In this document: one piece after another, positions 27,202-35,392 of the stretch
How positions within the stretch are numbered: the first letter of the stretch is position 1
Layout: each line of letters begins with the position of its first letter
Position numbers and translations under genes: made by a program
Assembly: GCA_039931615.1 (NCBI GenBank)
Contig: JBDTRR010000026.1
Location: 1 to 64,000, forward strand
Source of the DNA: JAHFUI01 sp039931615
Lineage (GTDB): Bacteria > Acidobacteriota > Vicinamibacteria > Vicinamibacterales > CAVVIG01
DNA: 64,000 nucleotides
Direction: 5' to 3'
The notes under the pieces: generated by a model
What the model was told of the DNA's origin: nothing
The model's input: the letters and a program-made list of their open reading frames with translations, nothing else
Databases searched by the model: none

Positions 27202-29859
27202 ATGACCGGAATGACCTCGAACGAGATCCGCTCGTCCTTCCTGAAGTATTTCGAGGGCAACGGCCATCGAATCGTCGCCAGCTCCCCACTGATTCCGGCC
27301 GACGATCCGACACTGCTCTTCACGAACGCCGGGATGAACCAGTTCAAGGACACCCTGCTCGGCCGCGAGAGGCGGGAGTACACGCGGGCGACGACGCTGC
27401 AGAAGGTCATGCGCGTCAGCGGCAAGCACAACGATCTCGACAACGTCGGACCGTCGCACCGCCACCACACCTTCTTCCAGATGCTCGGGAATTTCTCGTT
27501 CGGCGACTACTTCAAGCCGGCGGCGATTCGCTTCGCCTGGGAGCTGCTGACCCAGGTCTGGCAGGTCCCGCCGGACAAGCTGGTGCCGTCCATCTTCAAG
27601 GGCGAGCACGGCATTCCCCGGGACGACGAGGCCTACGAGCTGTGGAAGGAGTACGTGCCGGCCGATCGGATCCTGCAGCTCGGCATGGACGACAACTTCT
27701 GGCAGATGGGCGAGACCGGGCCGTGCGGCCGCTGCTCGGAGATCTACTTCGTCCGCGGCACCGGCAGCGATCCCGAGATCGAAATCTGGAACAACGTCTT
27801 CATGGAGTTCGAGCGGAGCGCCGACGGGACGCTCACCGCCCTGCCCGCCCCTTCGATTGACACCGGCATGGGCCTGGAGCGCGTCGCGGCGGTGCTGCAA
27901 GGCAAGGACTCGAACTACGACACCGACCAGTTCATGCCGCTGCTGACCCGGCTCGGCGAGATCGCCGAACGCCGCTACCAGGGCACCGACCAGGCCGGCG
28001 ACGTCGCGATGCGCGTGGTCGCCGACCATACCCGGGCGATGACCTTCCTGATCGGCGACGGCGTCGTGCCGTCCAACGAGTGGCGCGGCTACGTGCTGCG
28101 CAAGATCATGCGGCGCGCGATGCGGCACGGCAAGCATCTCGGCGTCGCTGAACCATTCCTCCATCGACTCGTCGCCGTGCTCGATCGCGAGATGGGCGAC
28201 GCCTACCCCGAGCTGCGCACCAACCGGGAAACAATCGAGCGGACGATCCTGGCGGAGGAAAAGCGCTTCGACGCAGTGCTGACCGAGGGCCTGCCCCGGC
28301 TCGAAGGAGAGATCAGCAAGGCGCTGGAGTCGCCCGGCCGAATCCTGCCGGGCGACGCGGCGTTCCGGCTCTATGACACGTTCGGACTGCCCTACGATTT
28401 CATCGAGGACACCGCCGCGACCCAGGACGTCTCAATCGACAAAGCCGGATACGAGCGGGCGATGGCAGGCCAGCGGGGCAAGGCGCGGGCGAAGAGCGCA
28501 TTCGAAGGCGAAAAGAAGGGCGACGAGTTCGTGCTGGCCGCCGACGAGGCGCGGCTCCGGACCGTTGGCGATCAGTTCGACGGCTACCGCGGCACCAGGC
28601 TCACCGGCGTGGCGGTCGCCAGTCTGTTCGACGCCCAACGGCAGCCCGCGGAGACGCTTCAGGCTGGCAGCCGCGGCTACGTCGCGCTGACCAGCACCCC
28701 CTTCTACCTCGAAGCCGGCGGTCAGGTCTCCGATGTCGGCCGTATCTACAGCGAAGCGGCCGATGCGTCGGCGGCGGTTGAAGGACTGGTGCGCATCCGC
28801 CAGGGTCTGCCGCGGGCGCATCGTGTCCTGGTCACCCGCGGGACGCTGCGTCTTCGAGACCTCGTGACGGCGGACGTCGACGCCGACGTGCGGAGCTCGA
28901 CGCGCCGGAATCATACGGCCACGCACCTGCTCCACGCGGCGCTGCGCCAGGTGCTCGGCAGCCACGTCAAGCAGGCCGGATCGCTGGTCGCGCCGGATCG
29001 GCTGCGCTTCGACTTCGCCCACTACCAGGCGGTCACCCGCGACGAGCAGGATCAGATCGAACGGATCGTCAACGACCGGATCCGCGGGAACACCCCGGTC
29101 CAGACCGAGGTTCGATCGACCGAGGAAGCGATCGCCTCGGGGGCGATGGCGCTGTTCGGCGAGAAGTATGGCGACCGGGTCCGGGTCGTCAGCGTCCCGG
29201 GATTCAGCGTGGAACTGTGCGGCGGTACCCACGTCGACGCCACCGGGGATATCGGCCTTTTCATCATCGTTGCTGAAGGGGGCGTCGCGGCCGGCGTGCG
29301 GCGGATCGAGGCCCTGACCGGCGCCGGCGCCCTGGCATGGGCGCAGCGGCAGCGTGCGGCGCTGGCCCGCGTCATCGGCGCGCTGGAGGTCAACGAGGAT
29401 CAGGCGGTGGAGACGATCGCGAAGCTGCAGACCGATGCCAAGCGGCTGGCGCGCGAGGTGACACAGCTCAAGACCAGGGTGGCGATGGGCGGCAGCCAGT
29501 CGGCCGGAGACGACACGACCGAGGTCGCCGGCATCCGCCTGGCCCGACGAAAGGTTGCCGACCTCGACAAGGGCGCGCTGCGTCAGCTGGCCGATTCCCT
29601 GAAGACCCGCATCAAGAGCGGGGTCGTCGTCATCGCCTCGGCCAACGACGGCAAGGTCCAGATCGTCGTCGCCGTCACGCCGGATCTCACGCCGCGGATC
29701 AAGGCCGGACAAATCGTCAAGGAGCTCTCCCCCATCGTCGGCGGCGCCGGCGGCGGCCGGCCGGACTTCGCCGAAGCGGGAGGCAAGGATCCCGGCAGGA
29801 TTGACGAAATGCTCGAAGCCAGTGCGGCGGTCATCAGCAGGATGCTGGGAACGACCTGA
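27202..29859 (+). CDS. alaS: Alanyl-tRNA synthetase
   Basis: This 885-residue class II synthetase covers the catalytic domain (TNAGMNQFKDTLLG, HHTFFQMLGNFSFGDYFK), the tRNA-recognition region, the editing domain with zinc-binding motifs (HTATHLLHAALRQVLG, CGGTHVDATGDIG) and the C-terminal oligomerisation/DHHA1 domain (GGAGGGRPDFAEAGGKDP). All are complete. ATG 27202 (MTGMTSNEIR) is used; ATG 27211 is equally possible. The 48-bp leader carries ttcgcggtgttcgtggtt, a remnant of a dispersed cacgaac-type motif, rather than a clear promoter. Confidence 0.97.
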   Translation: MTGMTSNEIRSSFLKYFEGNGHRIVASSPLIPADDPTLLFTNAGMNQFKDTLLGRERREYTRATTLQKVMRVSGKHNDLDNVGPSHRHHTFFQMLGNFSFGDYFKPAAIRFAWELLTQVWQVPPDKLVPSIFKGEHGIPRDDEAYELWKEYVPADRILQLGMDDNFWQMGETGPCGRCSEIYFVRGTGSDPEIEIWNNVFMEFERSADGTLTALPAPSIDTGMGLERVAAVLQGKDSNYDTDQFMPLLTRLGEIAERRYQGTDQAGDVAMRVVADHTRAMTFLIGDGVVPSNEWRGYVLRKIMRRAMRHGKHLGVAEPFLHRLVAVLDREMGDAYPELRTNRETIERTILAEEKRFDAVLTEGLPRLEGEISKALESPGRILPGDAAFRLYDTFGLPYDFIEDTAATQDVSIDKAGYERAMAGQRGKARAKSAFEGEKKGDEFVLAADEARLRTVGDQFDGYRGTRLTGVAVASLFDAQRQPAETLQAGSRGYVALTSTPFYLEAGGQVSDVGRIYSEAADASAAVEGLVRIRQGLPRAHRVLVTRGTLRLRDLVTADVDADVRSSTRRNHTATHLLHAALRQVLGSHVKQAGSLVAPDRLRFDFAHYQAVTRDEQDQIERIVNDRIRGNTPVQTEVRSTEEAIASGAMALFGEKYGDRVRVVSVPGFSVELCGGTHVDATGDIGLFIIVAEGGVAAGVRRIEALTGAGALAWAQRQRAALARVIGALEVNEDQAVETIAKLQTDAKRLAREVTQLKTRVAMGGSQSAGDDTTEVAGIRLARRKVADLDKGALRQLADSLKTRIKSGVVVIASANDGKVQIVVAVTPDLTPRIKAGQIVKELSPIVGGAGGGRPDFAEAGGKDPGRIDEMLEASAAVISRMLGTT

Positions 29860-29893
29860 ACGCCCCGCCGAAAGCGATGGGCGACAACTTTCA

Positions 29894-30038
29894 GTACGTA
29901 GAATCGCTTCGGCCGGATCGATCCGCAGTCCGACTAAAGTCGGACGCCACGTACGATGATGAGCGACTTCTTTCAGTACGTGGGATCCGGCTTCAGCCGG
30001 ATTGATGCGTAGTTCGGCTAAAGCCGGCCCCCACGTAC
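29894..30038. repeat. Two tandem copies of a palindromic REP-like element
   Basis: Unit 1 (29894-29954) runs from GTACGTAG to CCACGTAC with the inner palindrome GTCCGACT-AA-AGTCGGAC. Unit 2 (29976-30038) runs from GTACGTGG to CCACGTAC with TCCGGCTTCAGCCGGA and TTCGGCTAAAGCCGG. Each is preceded by a similar gcgac..ctttca lead-in, so the repeated unit is about 80 bp. The termini are inverted repeats. The pair sits between alaS and the lytic transglycosylase gene. Confidence 0.75.
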
Positions 30039-30077
30039 GTGTGGGTGGTCGCATACTTCTGCCCATAAGGCAACCCG

Positions 30078-30106
30078 TTGCGCCCGGCCAGCTATTCGCG
30101 TAAGAT
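30078..30106 (+). promoter_or_regulatory. Promoter of the lytic transglycosylase, leaderless
   Basis: TAAGAT (30101-30106) ends seven bases before GTG 30114. A weak -35, TTGCGC (30078-30083), is 17 bp upstream. Transcription would start at or one base before the GTG. Confidence 0.45.
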
Positions 30107-30113
30107 GTTGATA

Positions 30114-30938
30114 GTGAACGAGATACTGGCCATAAACGACCGCCGCCAACCGGACGCGGCGACAGGCCTCACCGCCCCGGCCGGGCCGGAACGGCGGCGC
30201 GGGCCGGCCGACCGGCGCCGGACTCTGCGTTATGCGGGGCGTTATGCGGGGATGGGACTGTTCTGCCTCGGGTTGGCGGTTCCTGCCAGCGCCCAGATCT
30301 ACACCTGGCGCGACGCCAGCGGGCAGCTGGTGCTGTCCAATCGTCCGAACCATCCCGCCGGCGCGACTCAACACACCTACCTCGTGCCCAAGGCACCCAC
30401 GGTCCGGGCCACACGAGCCGTCATCGTCTCGCGCAGCCTGATCTACGACGATCTGATCCTCGAGCACGCGCGGCGGAACGATGTGCGCAACGATCTCGTT
30501 CGCGCCGTCGTGCAGGTCGAGTCCGGCTTCAACCCGCTGGCGCGATCGCCGAAAGGGGCGGCCGGACTGATGCAACTGATGCCCGCAACCGCGCAGCGCT
30601 TCGGCGTGAGGAACGTGTTCAATCCGGCGGACAACATCCGGGCCGGCGTCGCCTACCTGCGGGAACTGCTGGATCGCTACGCAAACAACGAGCAGCTGGC
30701 GCTGGCCGCCTACAACGCGGGACCGGGCGCGGTCGACAAGTACGGGCGGAACGTGCCCCCCTACCGCGAGACGCTGAACTACGTCTCAAGGATCCGGCAG
30801 ATCGCCCCGCGCACGGTGCCGGTCCAGCCGCGCCGCGACCGGATCTACCGATCGACCGAGATCGTCGACGGCCGGACCATCCCCAGGTACGGCAATCACA
30901 AACCGGCCGACGGTGATCTGGTGGCAGCCGCCCGATAG
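30114..30938 (+). CDS. Lytic murein transglycosylase (SLT domain) with DUF4124-like N-terminus
   Basis: From GTG 30114 the protein has 274 residues. A basic N-terminus is followed by a hydrophobic signal (GMGLFCLGLAVPASA), then a DUF4124-like segment (QIYTWRDASGQLVLSNRP). The SLT domain follows: catalytic Glu in VVQVESGFNPLARSPKGA, GLMQLMPATAQRFG and LALAAYNAGPGAVDKYG. It cleaves peptidoglycan in the periplasm. Longer in-frame starts (ATG 30105, TTG 30078) overlap the -10 box, which favours GTG 30114. It stands alone between palindromic elements. Confidence 0.9.
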   Translation: MNEILAINDRRQPDAATGLTAPAGPERRRGPADRRRTLRYAGRYAGMGLFCLGLAVPASAQIYTWRDASGQLVLSNRPNHPAGATQHTYLVPKAPTVRATRAVIVSRSLIYDDLILEHARRNDVRNDLVRAVVQVESGFNPLARSPKGAAGLMQLMPATAQRFGVRNVFNPADNIRAGVAYLRELLDRYANNEQLALAAYNAGPGAVDKYGRNVPPYRETLNYVSRIRQIAPRTVPVQPRRDRIYRSTEIVDGRTIPRYGNHKPADGDLVAAAR

Positions 30939-30947
30939 AGTCTTCCG

Positions 30948-31013
30948 TTGTACGTAGTGTCCGGCTTGAGCCGGACCGTGGGAGGTCCGCCTGAAGGCAG
31001 ACACTACGTACAA
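30948..31013. repeat. 66-bp palindromic element with 14-bp terminal inverted repeats
   Basis: TTGTACGTAGTGTC (30948-30961) and GACACTACGTACAA (31000-31013) are perfect inverted repeats. Inside are GTCCGGCTTGAGCCGGAC (30959-30976) and a related half, GTCCGCCTGAAGGCAGAC. It fills the space between the convergent transglycosylase and ABC-permease genes. It may serve as a bidirectional terminator. The size, termini and core suggest a REP doublet or tiny MITE. Confidence 0.8.
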
Positions 31014-31026
31014 ATGAGAAAATGCA

Positions 31027-32775
31027 TCAGTCCGGGGGCTCGACGGCCGACAGATCGATCCGATCGAAGGCACGGCCGAGCGCCTCGGTCGCCAGCAGCA
31101 CTTCCACGGCGACGACCGTCAGACACACCGCGGCAGCCGGGACGGCGGCGGCAACGCCAATCCAGCGGTAGGACACCAGCGCGACGACGGCGCCGGCGAG
31201 CGCACCGGGTGCGATGATGGCGACCAGGCCGATCATGACGGCGCCGAACATGATCAGCCGCTGGCCGGCCGCGTCGAGGCCGCGCGCTCGCTGCGTCCCG
31301 GTCGGCACCCAGCCCGGGAGCAGCACGGCCGCCGCATTGTGCACGAGCAGCTGGGCGCCGATCAGTGCCGGCGCCAGGAGAAACGCCGCGCTGCAGAGCG
31401 ACAGCCGCCTCGCGATCGGCACGTCCGGAAATGCCGCCGCCGAGAAGACCGTCCCACACGCCAGAGCGAGCCAGGCGCACAGCGTCAGCAGGGTCAGCGG
31501 CCACGACAACTCGCCGCGGATGACCGCCGCCCCCCGCACCGGCCAGGTCTTCAACGGCTCGAGATGGCGGAGATCGCCGCGCAGATCACTCCGGCTGCCC
31601 TGCGGACCGAACAGCGTGAAGGCCGCCGCCATCGCCAGCGCGGCGAGCGACAGCCCTGCCGCCGGGCCGGCCGCACCCGCGATCGACAGCCCGGCAGTCG
31701 CGCCGGCCACGCCGATGGCGATCAGTGGAATCAGCAGGAGCAACAGCGCGGCGATCCGCGTGCTGCGCAGCGCTGCCATCCCGTTCCTCCAGAAGAACAC
31801 GCCCTCGGTCGATCCCGACGGCCGCAGCGGCCAGTTGATCGCCCGCGCACCGGCGGCAACCGTGGCGCCGCCGGCGACCGGCTGCTCGTCCGGCTGATCG
31901 CCGGTCGTCGCGTGAAAGACGCCGTCGCTGTGCAGGACCCAGAGCAGGGTCGCGATCATGACGAGCAGTGCCCTGGCCATTCCGGCCAGGCGCCCGCCGA
32001 AGGTATCGGCAAAGGCCGCCTGAATCAGCGCCATGAAGGGCCACAACACCACGCGGGGCAGACCGCTTCCGGTCGCCGCCGCGAGGCGCGGCAGCAGATC
32101 GGGGAGTGACTCCAGCGGCGTCTCGAGCAGTGAGCGGACCACCGCCAGACCCACGATGGCGATCGCCGCAGCGACCGCGGCCAGCGGCGCCCACGCGGTC
32201 CACCGCGCCCGTCCGCTGGTGGACAGCAGGCGCGCGCGCACCCGCGTCACACCGGCGAAGTAGAGCCGGAACGTGACGAACACAATCCAGTAGGCGAAGA
32301 CGCGCAGCAGGCGCGCCCCGATCGACCCGCCCCCCGGGGCAGCCAGGCCGGGGCTGGTCACGAACGCCAGGATGAAGGCGCCGAACAGACTCTTGAACTG
32401 GGACCGCAGCAGACGATGGATCAGGAGCGCCCGGCGCGTCACCGGCGCCGGCAGGAGAAGATGGATCTCGGCCTCCGACAGGTCGAACAGCGTGCTGCGC
32501 ATCGGCAGCACCCAGGCAGCGGCGGACGATGCCAGCAGGGCCACTCCGCCGGCCGCCAGCATTGTCGCGCTGACCGACCCGGCGAAGGCGTCCGGTGCAG
32601 TGCCGCCGCGCCGCCGCGGGCGTGCGGCGCCGAACTGCCTGACCACGACGAAATACATGTAGGCGGCGCCGGCGAGAGCAAAGATCAGGTAGCGCGGCTC
32701 GCGCAGCCGCCGCAGCCGCACCAGCAGCCGGTTCCTGGTGGCGCACAGAGAAATGTAGAGGCTGGCTCGCAGCAT
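31027..32775 (-). CDS. Putative ABC exporter membrane protein
   Basis: From ATG 32775 the protein has 582 residues and about 14 hydrophobic segments arranged in two halves. Markers are REPRYLIFALAGAAYMYFVV near the start and FGPQGSRSDLRGDLRHLEPLKTWP, a stretch typical of putative ABC exporter permeases. It begins 11 bp after the end of the ATPase gene on the same strand, so the two form an ABC-2-type export pair. The substrate is unknown. An upstream in-frame start (32835) would overlap the ATPase gene and is less likely. Confidence 0.75.
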   Translation of the reverse strand: MLRASLYISLCATRNRLLVRLRRLREPRYLIFALAGAAYMYFVVVRQFGAARPRRRGGTAPDAFAGSVSATMLAAGGVALLASSAAAWVLPMRSTLFDLSEAEIHLLLPAPVTRRALLIHRLLRSQFKSLFGAFILAFVTSPGLAAPGGGSIGARLLRVFAYWIVFVTFRLYFAGVTRVRARLLSTSGRARWTAWAPLAAVAAAIAIVGLAVVRSLLETPLESLPDLLPRLAAATGSGLPRVVLWPFMALIQAAFADTFGGRLAGMARALLVMIATLLWVLHSDGVFHATTGDQPDEQPVAGGATVAAGARAINWPLRPSGSTEGVFFWRNGMAALRSTRIAALLLLLIPLIAIGVAGATAGLSIAGAAGPAAGLSLAALAMAAAFTLFGPQGSRSDLRGDLRHLEPLKTWPVRGAAVIRGELSWPLTLLTLCAWLALACGTVFSAAAFPDVPIARRLSLCSAAFLLAPALIGAQLLVHNAAAVLLPGWVPTGTQRARGLDAAGQRLIMFGAVMIGLVAIIAPGALAGAVVALVSYRWIGVAAAVPAAAVCLTVVAVEVLLATEALGRAFDRIDLSAVEPPD

Positions 32776-32785
32776 CGCGCTGGGG

Positions 32786-33527
32786 CTAGTGGCCGGTGAC
32801 GCGCAGGAAGATCTGTTCGAGGTTCGATCCGGCACCGGCGAGGTCGGCGCGTGACGCCAGTTCGGCGACGGTGCCGTCGGCGATCTTGCGGCCGCGGTCC
32901 ATGATGATCACGCGCGTGCAGATCTCCTCGACCATGTGCAGCAGGTGCGACGACACCAGCACGCAGGCGCCGGCGGTGGCGCGGGCGACGATCGTCTGCC
33001 GCATCTTCCGGATCCCGGCCGGGTCGAGGCCGGTGAGCGGTTCATCGAAAGAGGAGCGTCGAGGCGGTCCGGACCAGGCCGCAGGCGATCACCACCTTCT
33101 GCCGCATGCCCCGCGACAGCTCGCCGGGCAGCGCCTGCTCCCGGCCGGTCAGCTCCAGCTCCTCGATCAGGGTGCGGGCCCGGCTGTCGAAGTCGGGCAC
33201 GCCGTAGAGGCGCGCCATCAGACCCAGGTGCTCGGCGACGGTCAGATACTCGAACAGATGCGGTTCGTCGGGCATGAACGCCAGGGCGCGCTTGGCGGCG
33301 ATCGCGTCGGCGGCGATATCGTGACCGTCGATGGTGATGCGTCCGGAGGTCGGACGGAGAATGCCGGCAATCGACCGCAGGGTGGTCGTCTTGCCGGCGC
33401 CGTTCGGTCCGATCAGCCCGACGATCTCTCCGGCGGCCAGCGTGAAGGACAGGCGGTCGACGGCGGTGAAGGCCGGCCCCGCCGCGCCGGGATAGGTGCG
33501 GGTCAGCTGCTCGACGGTCAGGGCCAC
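32786..33527 (-). pseudogene. ABC transporter ATPase, frameshifted at Walker B
   Basis: The first frame (33527-33042) encodes Walker A GLIGPNGAGKTTTLRSIAG, the signature ELSRGMRQKV and then ...ASTLLFR-stop. The +1 frame continues exactly as DEPLTGLDPAGIRKM, the Walker B/D-loop, then SSHLLHMVEEICTRVIIMDRG (switch His) to the end at 32786. Together they make a normal ATPase of about 246 residues. One extra base in the TTTC run at 33050-33046 accounts for the break. Without a shift the ATPase would lack Walker B. It pairs with the permease downstream. It may be decay, an assembly error or +1 frameshifting. Confidence 0.85.
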
Positions 33528-33541
33528 GACGATTCCTATGT

Positions 33542-33547
33542 TAAGAT
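33542..33547 (+). promoter_or_regulatory. -10 box of rpsT
   Basis: TAAGAT at 33542-33547 lies in a short AT-rich divergent spacer between the ABC ATPase and rpsT. The predicted leader (about 20 nt) carries GGAGG (33558-33562) before the TTG start, so this transcript has a Shine-Dalgarno site, unlike several others in the window. Confidence 0.5.
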
Positions 33548-33573
33548 TAGTGGTTCCGGAGGGACCTAATTAC

Positions 33574-33837
33574 TTGGCTAGTCATGAATCCGCGCTCAAA
33601 GCGCACCGTCAGAGCCTGAAACATCGCGAGCACAATCGTCAGTTCCGGTCGCGGCTGCGCAATGCTCTTCGCAGCATCCGCGCCTCGATCGACGGCGACG
33701 ACCCGACCGGTGCGAAGGCAGCGTTGCAGCAGACCATCTCGCTCATCGACAAGATGACGAGCAAGGGGATTATCCACCGCAACGCGGCCGGCCGTTACAA
33801 GTCCCGGTTGACGCGCCGGCTCGCCGCCAGGAGCTGA
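33574..33837 (+). CDS. rpsT: 30S ribosomal protein S20
   Basis: The 87-residue basic protein begins ASHESALKAHRQSLKHREHN after the start and ends RNAAGRYKSRLTRRLAARS, typical of S20. It binds 16S rRNA near the base of the body. The start is TTG 33574: no ATG or GTG is in the right place, and E. coli rpsT also uses UUG. It stops 6 bp from the end of holA, which is convergent. rpsT next to holA is a frequent arrangement. Confidence 0.95.
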   Translation: MASHESALKAHRQSLKHREHNRQFRSRLRNALRSIRASIDGDDPTGAKAALQQTISLIDKMTSKGIIHRNAAGRYKSRLTRRLAARS

Positions 33838-33843
33838 GGGTTC

Positions 33844-34815
33844 TCAGCGCGCGCCCGCCCTTTTCACCCCACACAATTCGACCACGAGCCGCTCCAGCAG
33901 GATGCGCGGCTCGCCGGCGGATCGTTTCAGGTCCAGATCTGTACGGAACACCGCGTCGACCGCGGCCGTCAGATCGCGCGGCGCGATGGTCGGAAACTTG
34001 GCGCGTACCAGCCAGCCGAGCTGACCCAGCACCTTTTCGGGCGGGGCGCCGGCTTCGAGCATCAGCGCCAGCTGGCGTAGGGCGTCGGCGGCGTTGCGCT
34101 GCTCGATGGCGTTGGTCATCGCCCAATCGTCCTGCAGTACGGCCGGCCCGGCGATCTCCCGGACATCTTCGACCTTGATGACCGCCTGACCCAGGGCGTA
34201 AAGCAGCAGCCGATCGACATCGCCGCGCAGCCGCTTGATGTCCAGTCCGGCGCGCGCCGCCAGCAGGCGGGCAGCGGCCGGATCGATCGCCGCCCCGGCC
34301 GCCGCGATCCGGAGCCGCACCCAGCGCTCGGCATCCGCCTGATCCTGAATCACGCCGCACTCGACGACCACCGCGCGTTTGGCCAGCAGCTTGTAGAGCC
34401 GGCTGCGCCGGTCGAGCGGCGCGCCGGCCAGGACCAGCACCGTCTGGGCCTCCGGCGCCTCGAGGTACGATTCGAGCTGACCGAGCGCGCGGTTCGCCGC
34501 CTCGCTCTCGCGCCGCGGCGTCAGCATCACCTCCGCCTGCAGGACCAGGATGACCCGCACCGGCGACATCATCGGCAGCGTCCGCGCCGCGTCGATCAGT
34601 GACGCGATGCCGCTCGCCAGCCGATCACCGTTCGTCATCTCGCCGGCATGGATCCGTTCGACATTGAAGGCGCGCAATCCTTCCTCGACCAGCCCGGCGA
34701 ACTCCCCGGCCAGCGCCGATTTCTCGACCTCGTCCTCGCCCTGCAGGAGGTAGACCGGCTGGGGCCGGCCCGACGCGATGTGCTTCAGGACGTTGGCGGG
34801 AGACTCGGCAGGCAT
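33844..34815 (-). CDS. holA: DNA polymerase III subunit delta
   Basis: This 323-residue protein matches HolA: PVYLLQGEDEVEKSALAGEF (degenerate P-loop region), SPVRVILVLQAEVML, LAARAGLDIKRLRGDVDRLLLY and the C-terminal collar helices. Delta opens the sliding clamp as part of the clamp loader. It starts at ATG 34815 (MPAESPANVLKHI), 10 bp after the lptE stop. leuS-lptE-holA is a well-known conserved order. Confidence 0.93.
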   Translation of the reverse strand: MPAESPANVLKHIASGRPQPVYLLQGEDEVEKSALAGEFAGLVEEGLRAFNVERIHAGEMTNGDRLASGIASLIDAARTLPMMSPVRVILVLQAEVMLTPRRESEAANRALGQLESYLEAPEAQTVLVLAGAPLDRRSRLYKLLAKRAVVVECGVIQDQADAERWVRLRIAAAGAAIDPAAARLLAARAGLDIKRLRGDVDRLLLYALGQAVIKVEDVREIAGPAVLQDDWAMTNAIEQRNAADALRQLALMLEAGAPPEKVLGQLGWLVRAKFPTIAPRDLTAAVDAVFRTDLDLKRSAGEPRILLERLVVELCGVKRAGAR

Positions 34816-34825
34816 GGTGCGGGAA

Positions 34826-35392
34826 TCAGAACGCTTCCAGGATCGAGCTGACGATGGTCCGGGCGAAGTCGGTCGCCATCCGATCGAGCGCGTTGGTGTC
34901 CTGACCGAAGAAGGCGGCCGGGTCCGCCGCACTCTGCCCGCTCTGGGCCTCGTACTCCTGGCGGAAGGTCAGGTTCGGGTTCTCCCAGAGCACCTTGCTG
35001 GCGCGCACGTCGCGCAGTTCGATGCGCGCCGTCACCGTCAGCGCGTAGCGGGACGCGATCTGGTCGACCGTGAAGCTGACCGGTGTCAGGACGGCGGACT
35101 GCACCTCGCCGGTGAGCAGCGCGTCGACGCCGCCGCTGTCCGGCAGGATCTTGTACTTGCCGCGGCCGATGAACTCGCCGCGTACCTTCTCGGTCAGGAT
35201 GGTTTCGAGATTGAACACGGTGGTGCGGTTGACGAAGGCCGGGATCCCGACCGTCATGATCGTATCGGGCAGAAACGATCCGCGACCGGCCAGGGCATAA
35301 CCGCAACCGGAGCCACCGAGCACGGCCAACAGGATCAGGAAGAGAACGGCCGATCCGCCGCGCCGGAGGTGGCCGGCGCGCGCGCCCCTCAC
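34826..35392 (-). CDS. lptE: LPS-assembly lipoprotein LptE
   Basis: The 188-residue lipoprotein starts at GTG 35392, overlapping the leuS stop (GTGA). It has a signal sequence ending in the lipobox LGGSGC (Cys30) and then GYALAGRGSFLPDTIMTVGI, the standard LptE opening with VGIPAFVNRTTVFNLE. LptE plugs the LptD barrel in the outer membrane and guides LPS insertion. It shows that the organism is a diderm with LPS. The frame is open far upstream inside leuS; only this start gives a lipoprotein signal. Confidence 0.9.
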   Translation of the reverse strand: MRGARAGHLRRGGSAVLFLILLAVLGGSGCGYALAGRGSFLPDTIMTVGIPAFVNRTTVFNLETILTEKVRGEFIGRGKYKILPDSGGVDALLTGEVQSAVLTPVSFTVDQIASRYALTVTARIELRDVRASKVLWENPNLTFRQEYEAQSGQSAADPAAFFGQDTNALDRMATDFARTIVSSILEAF

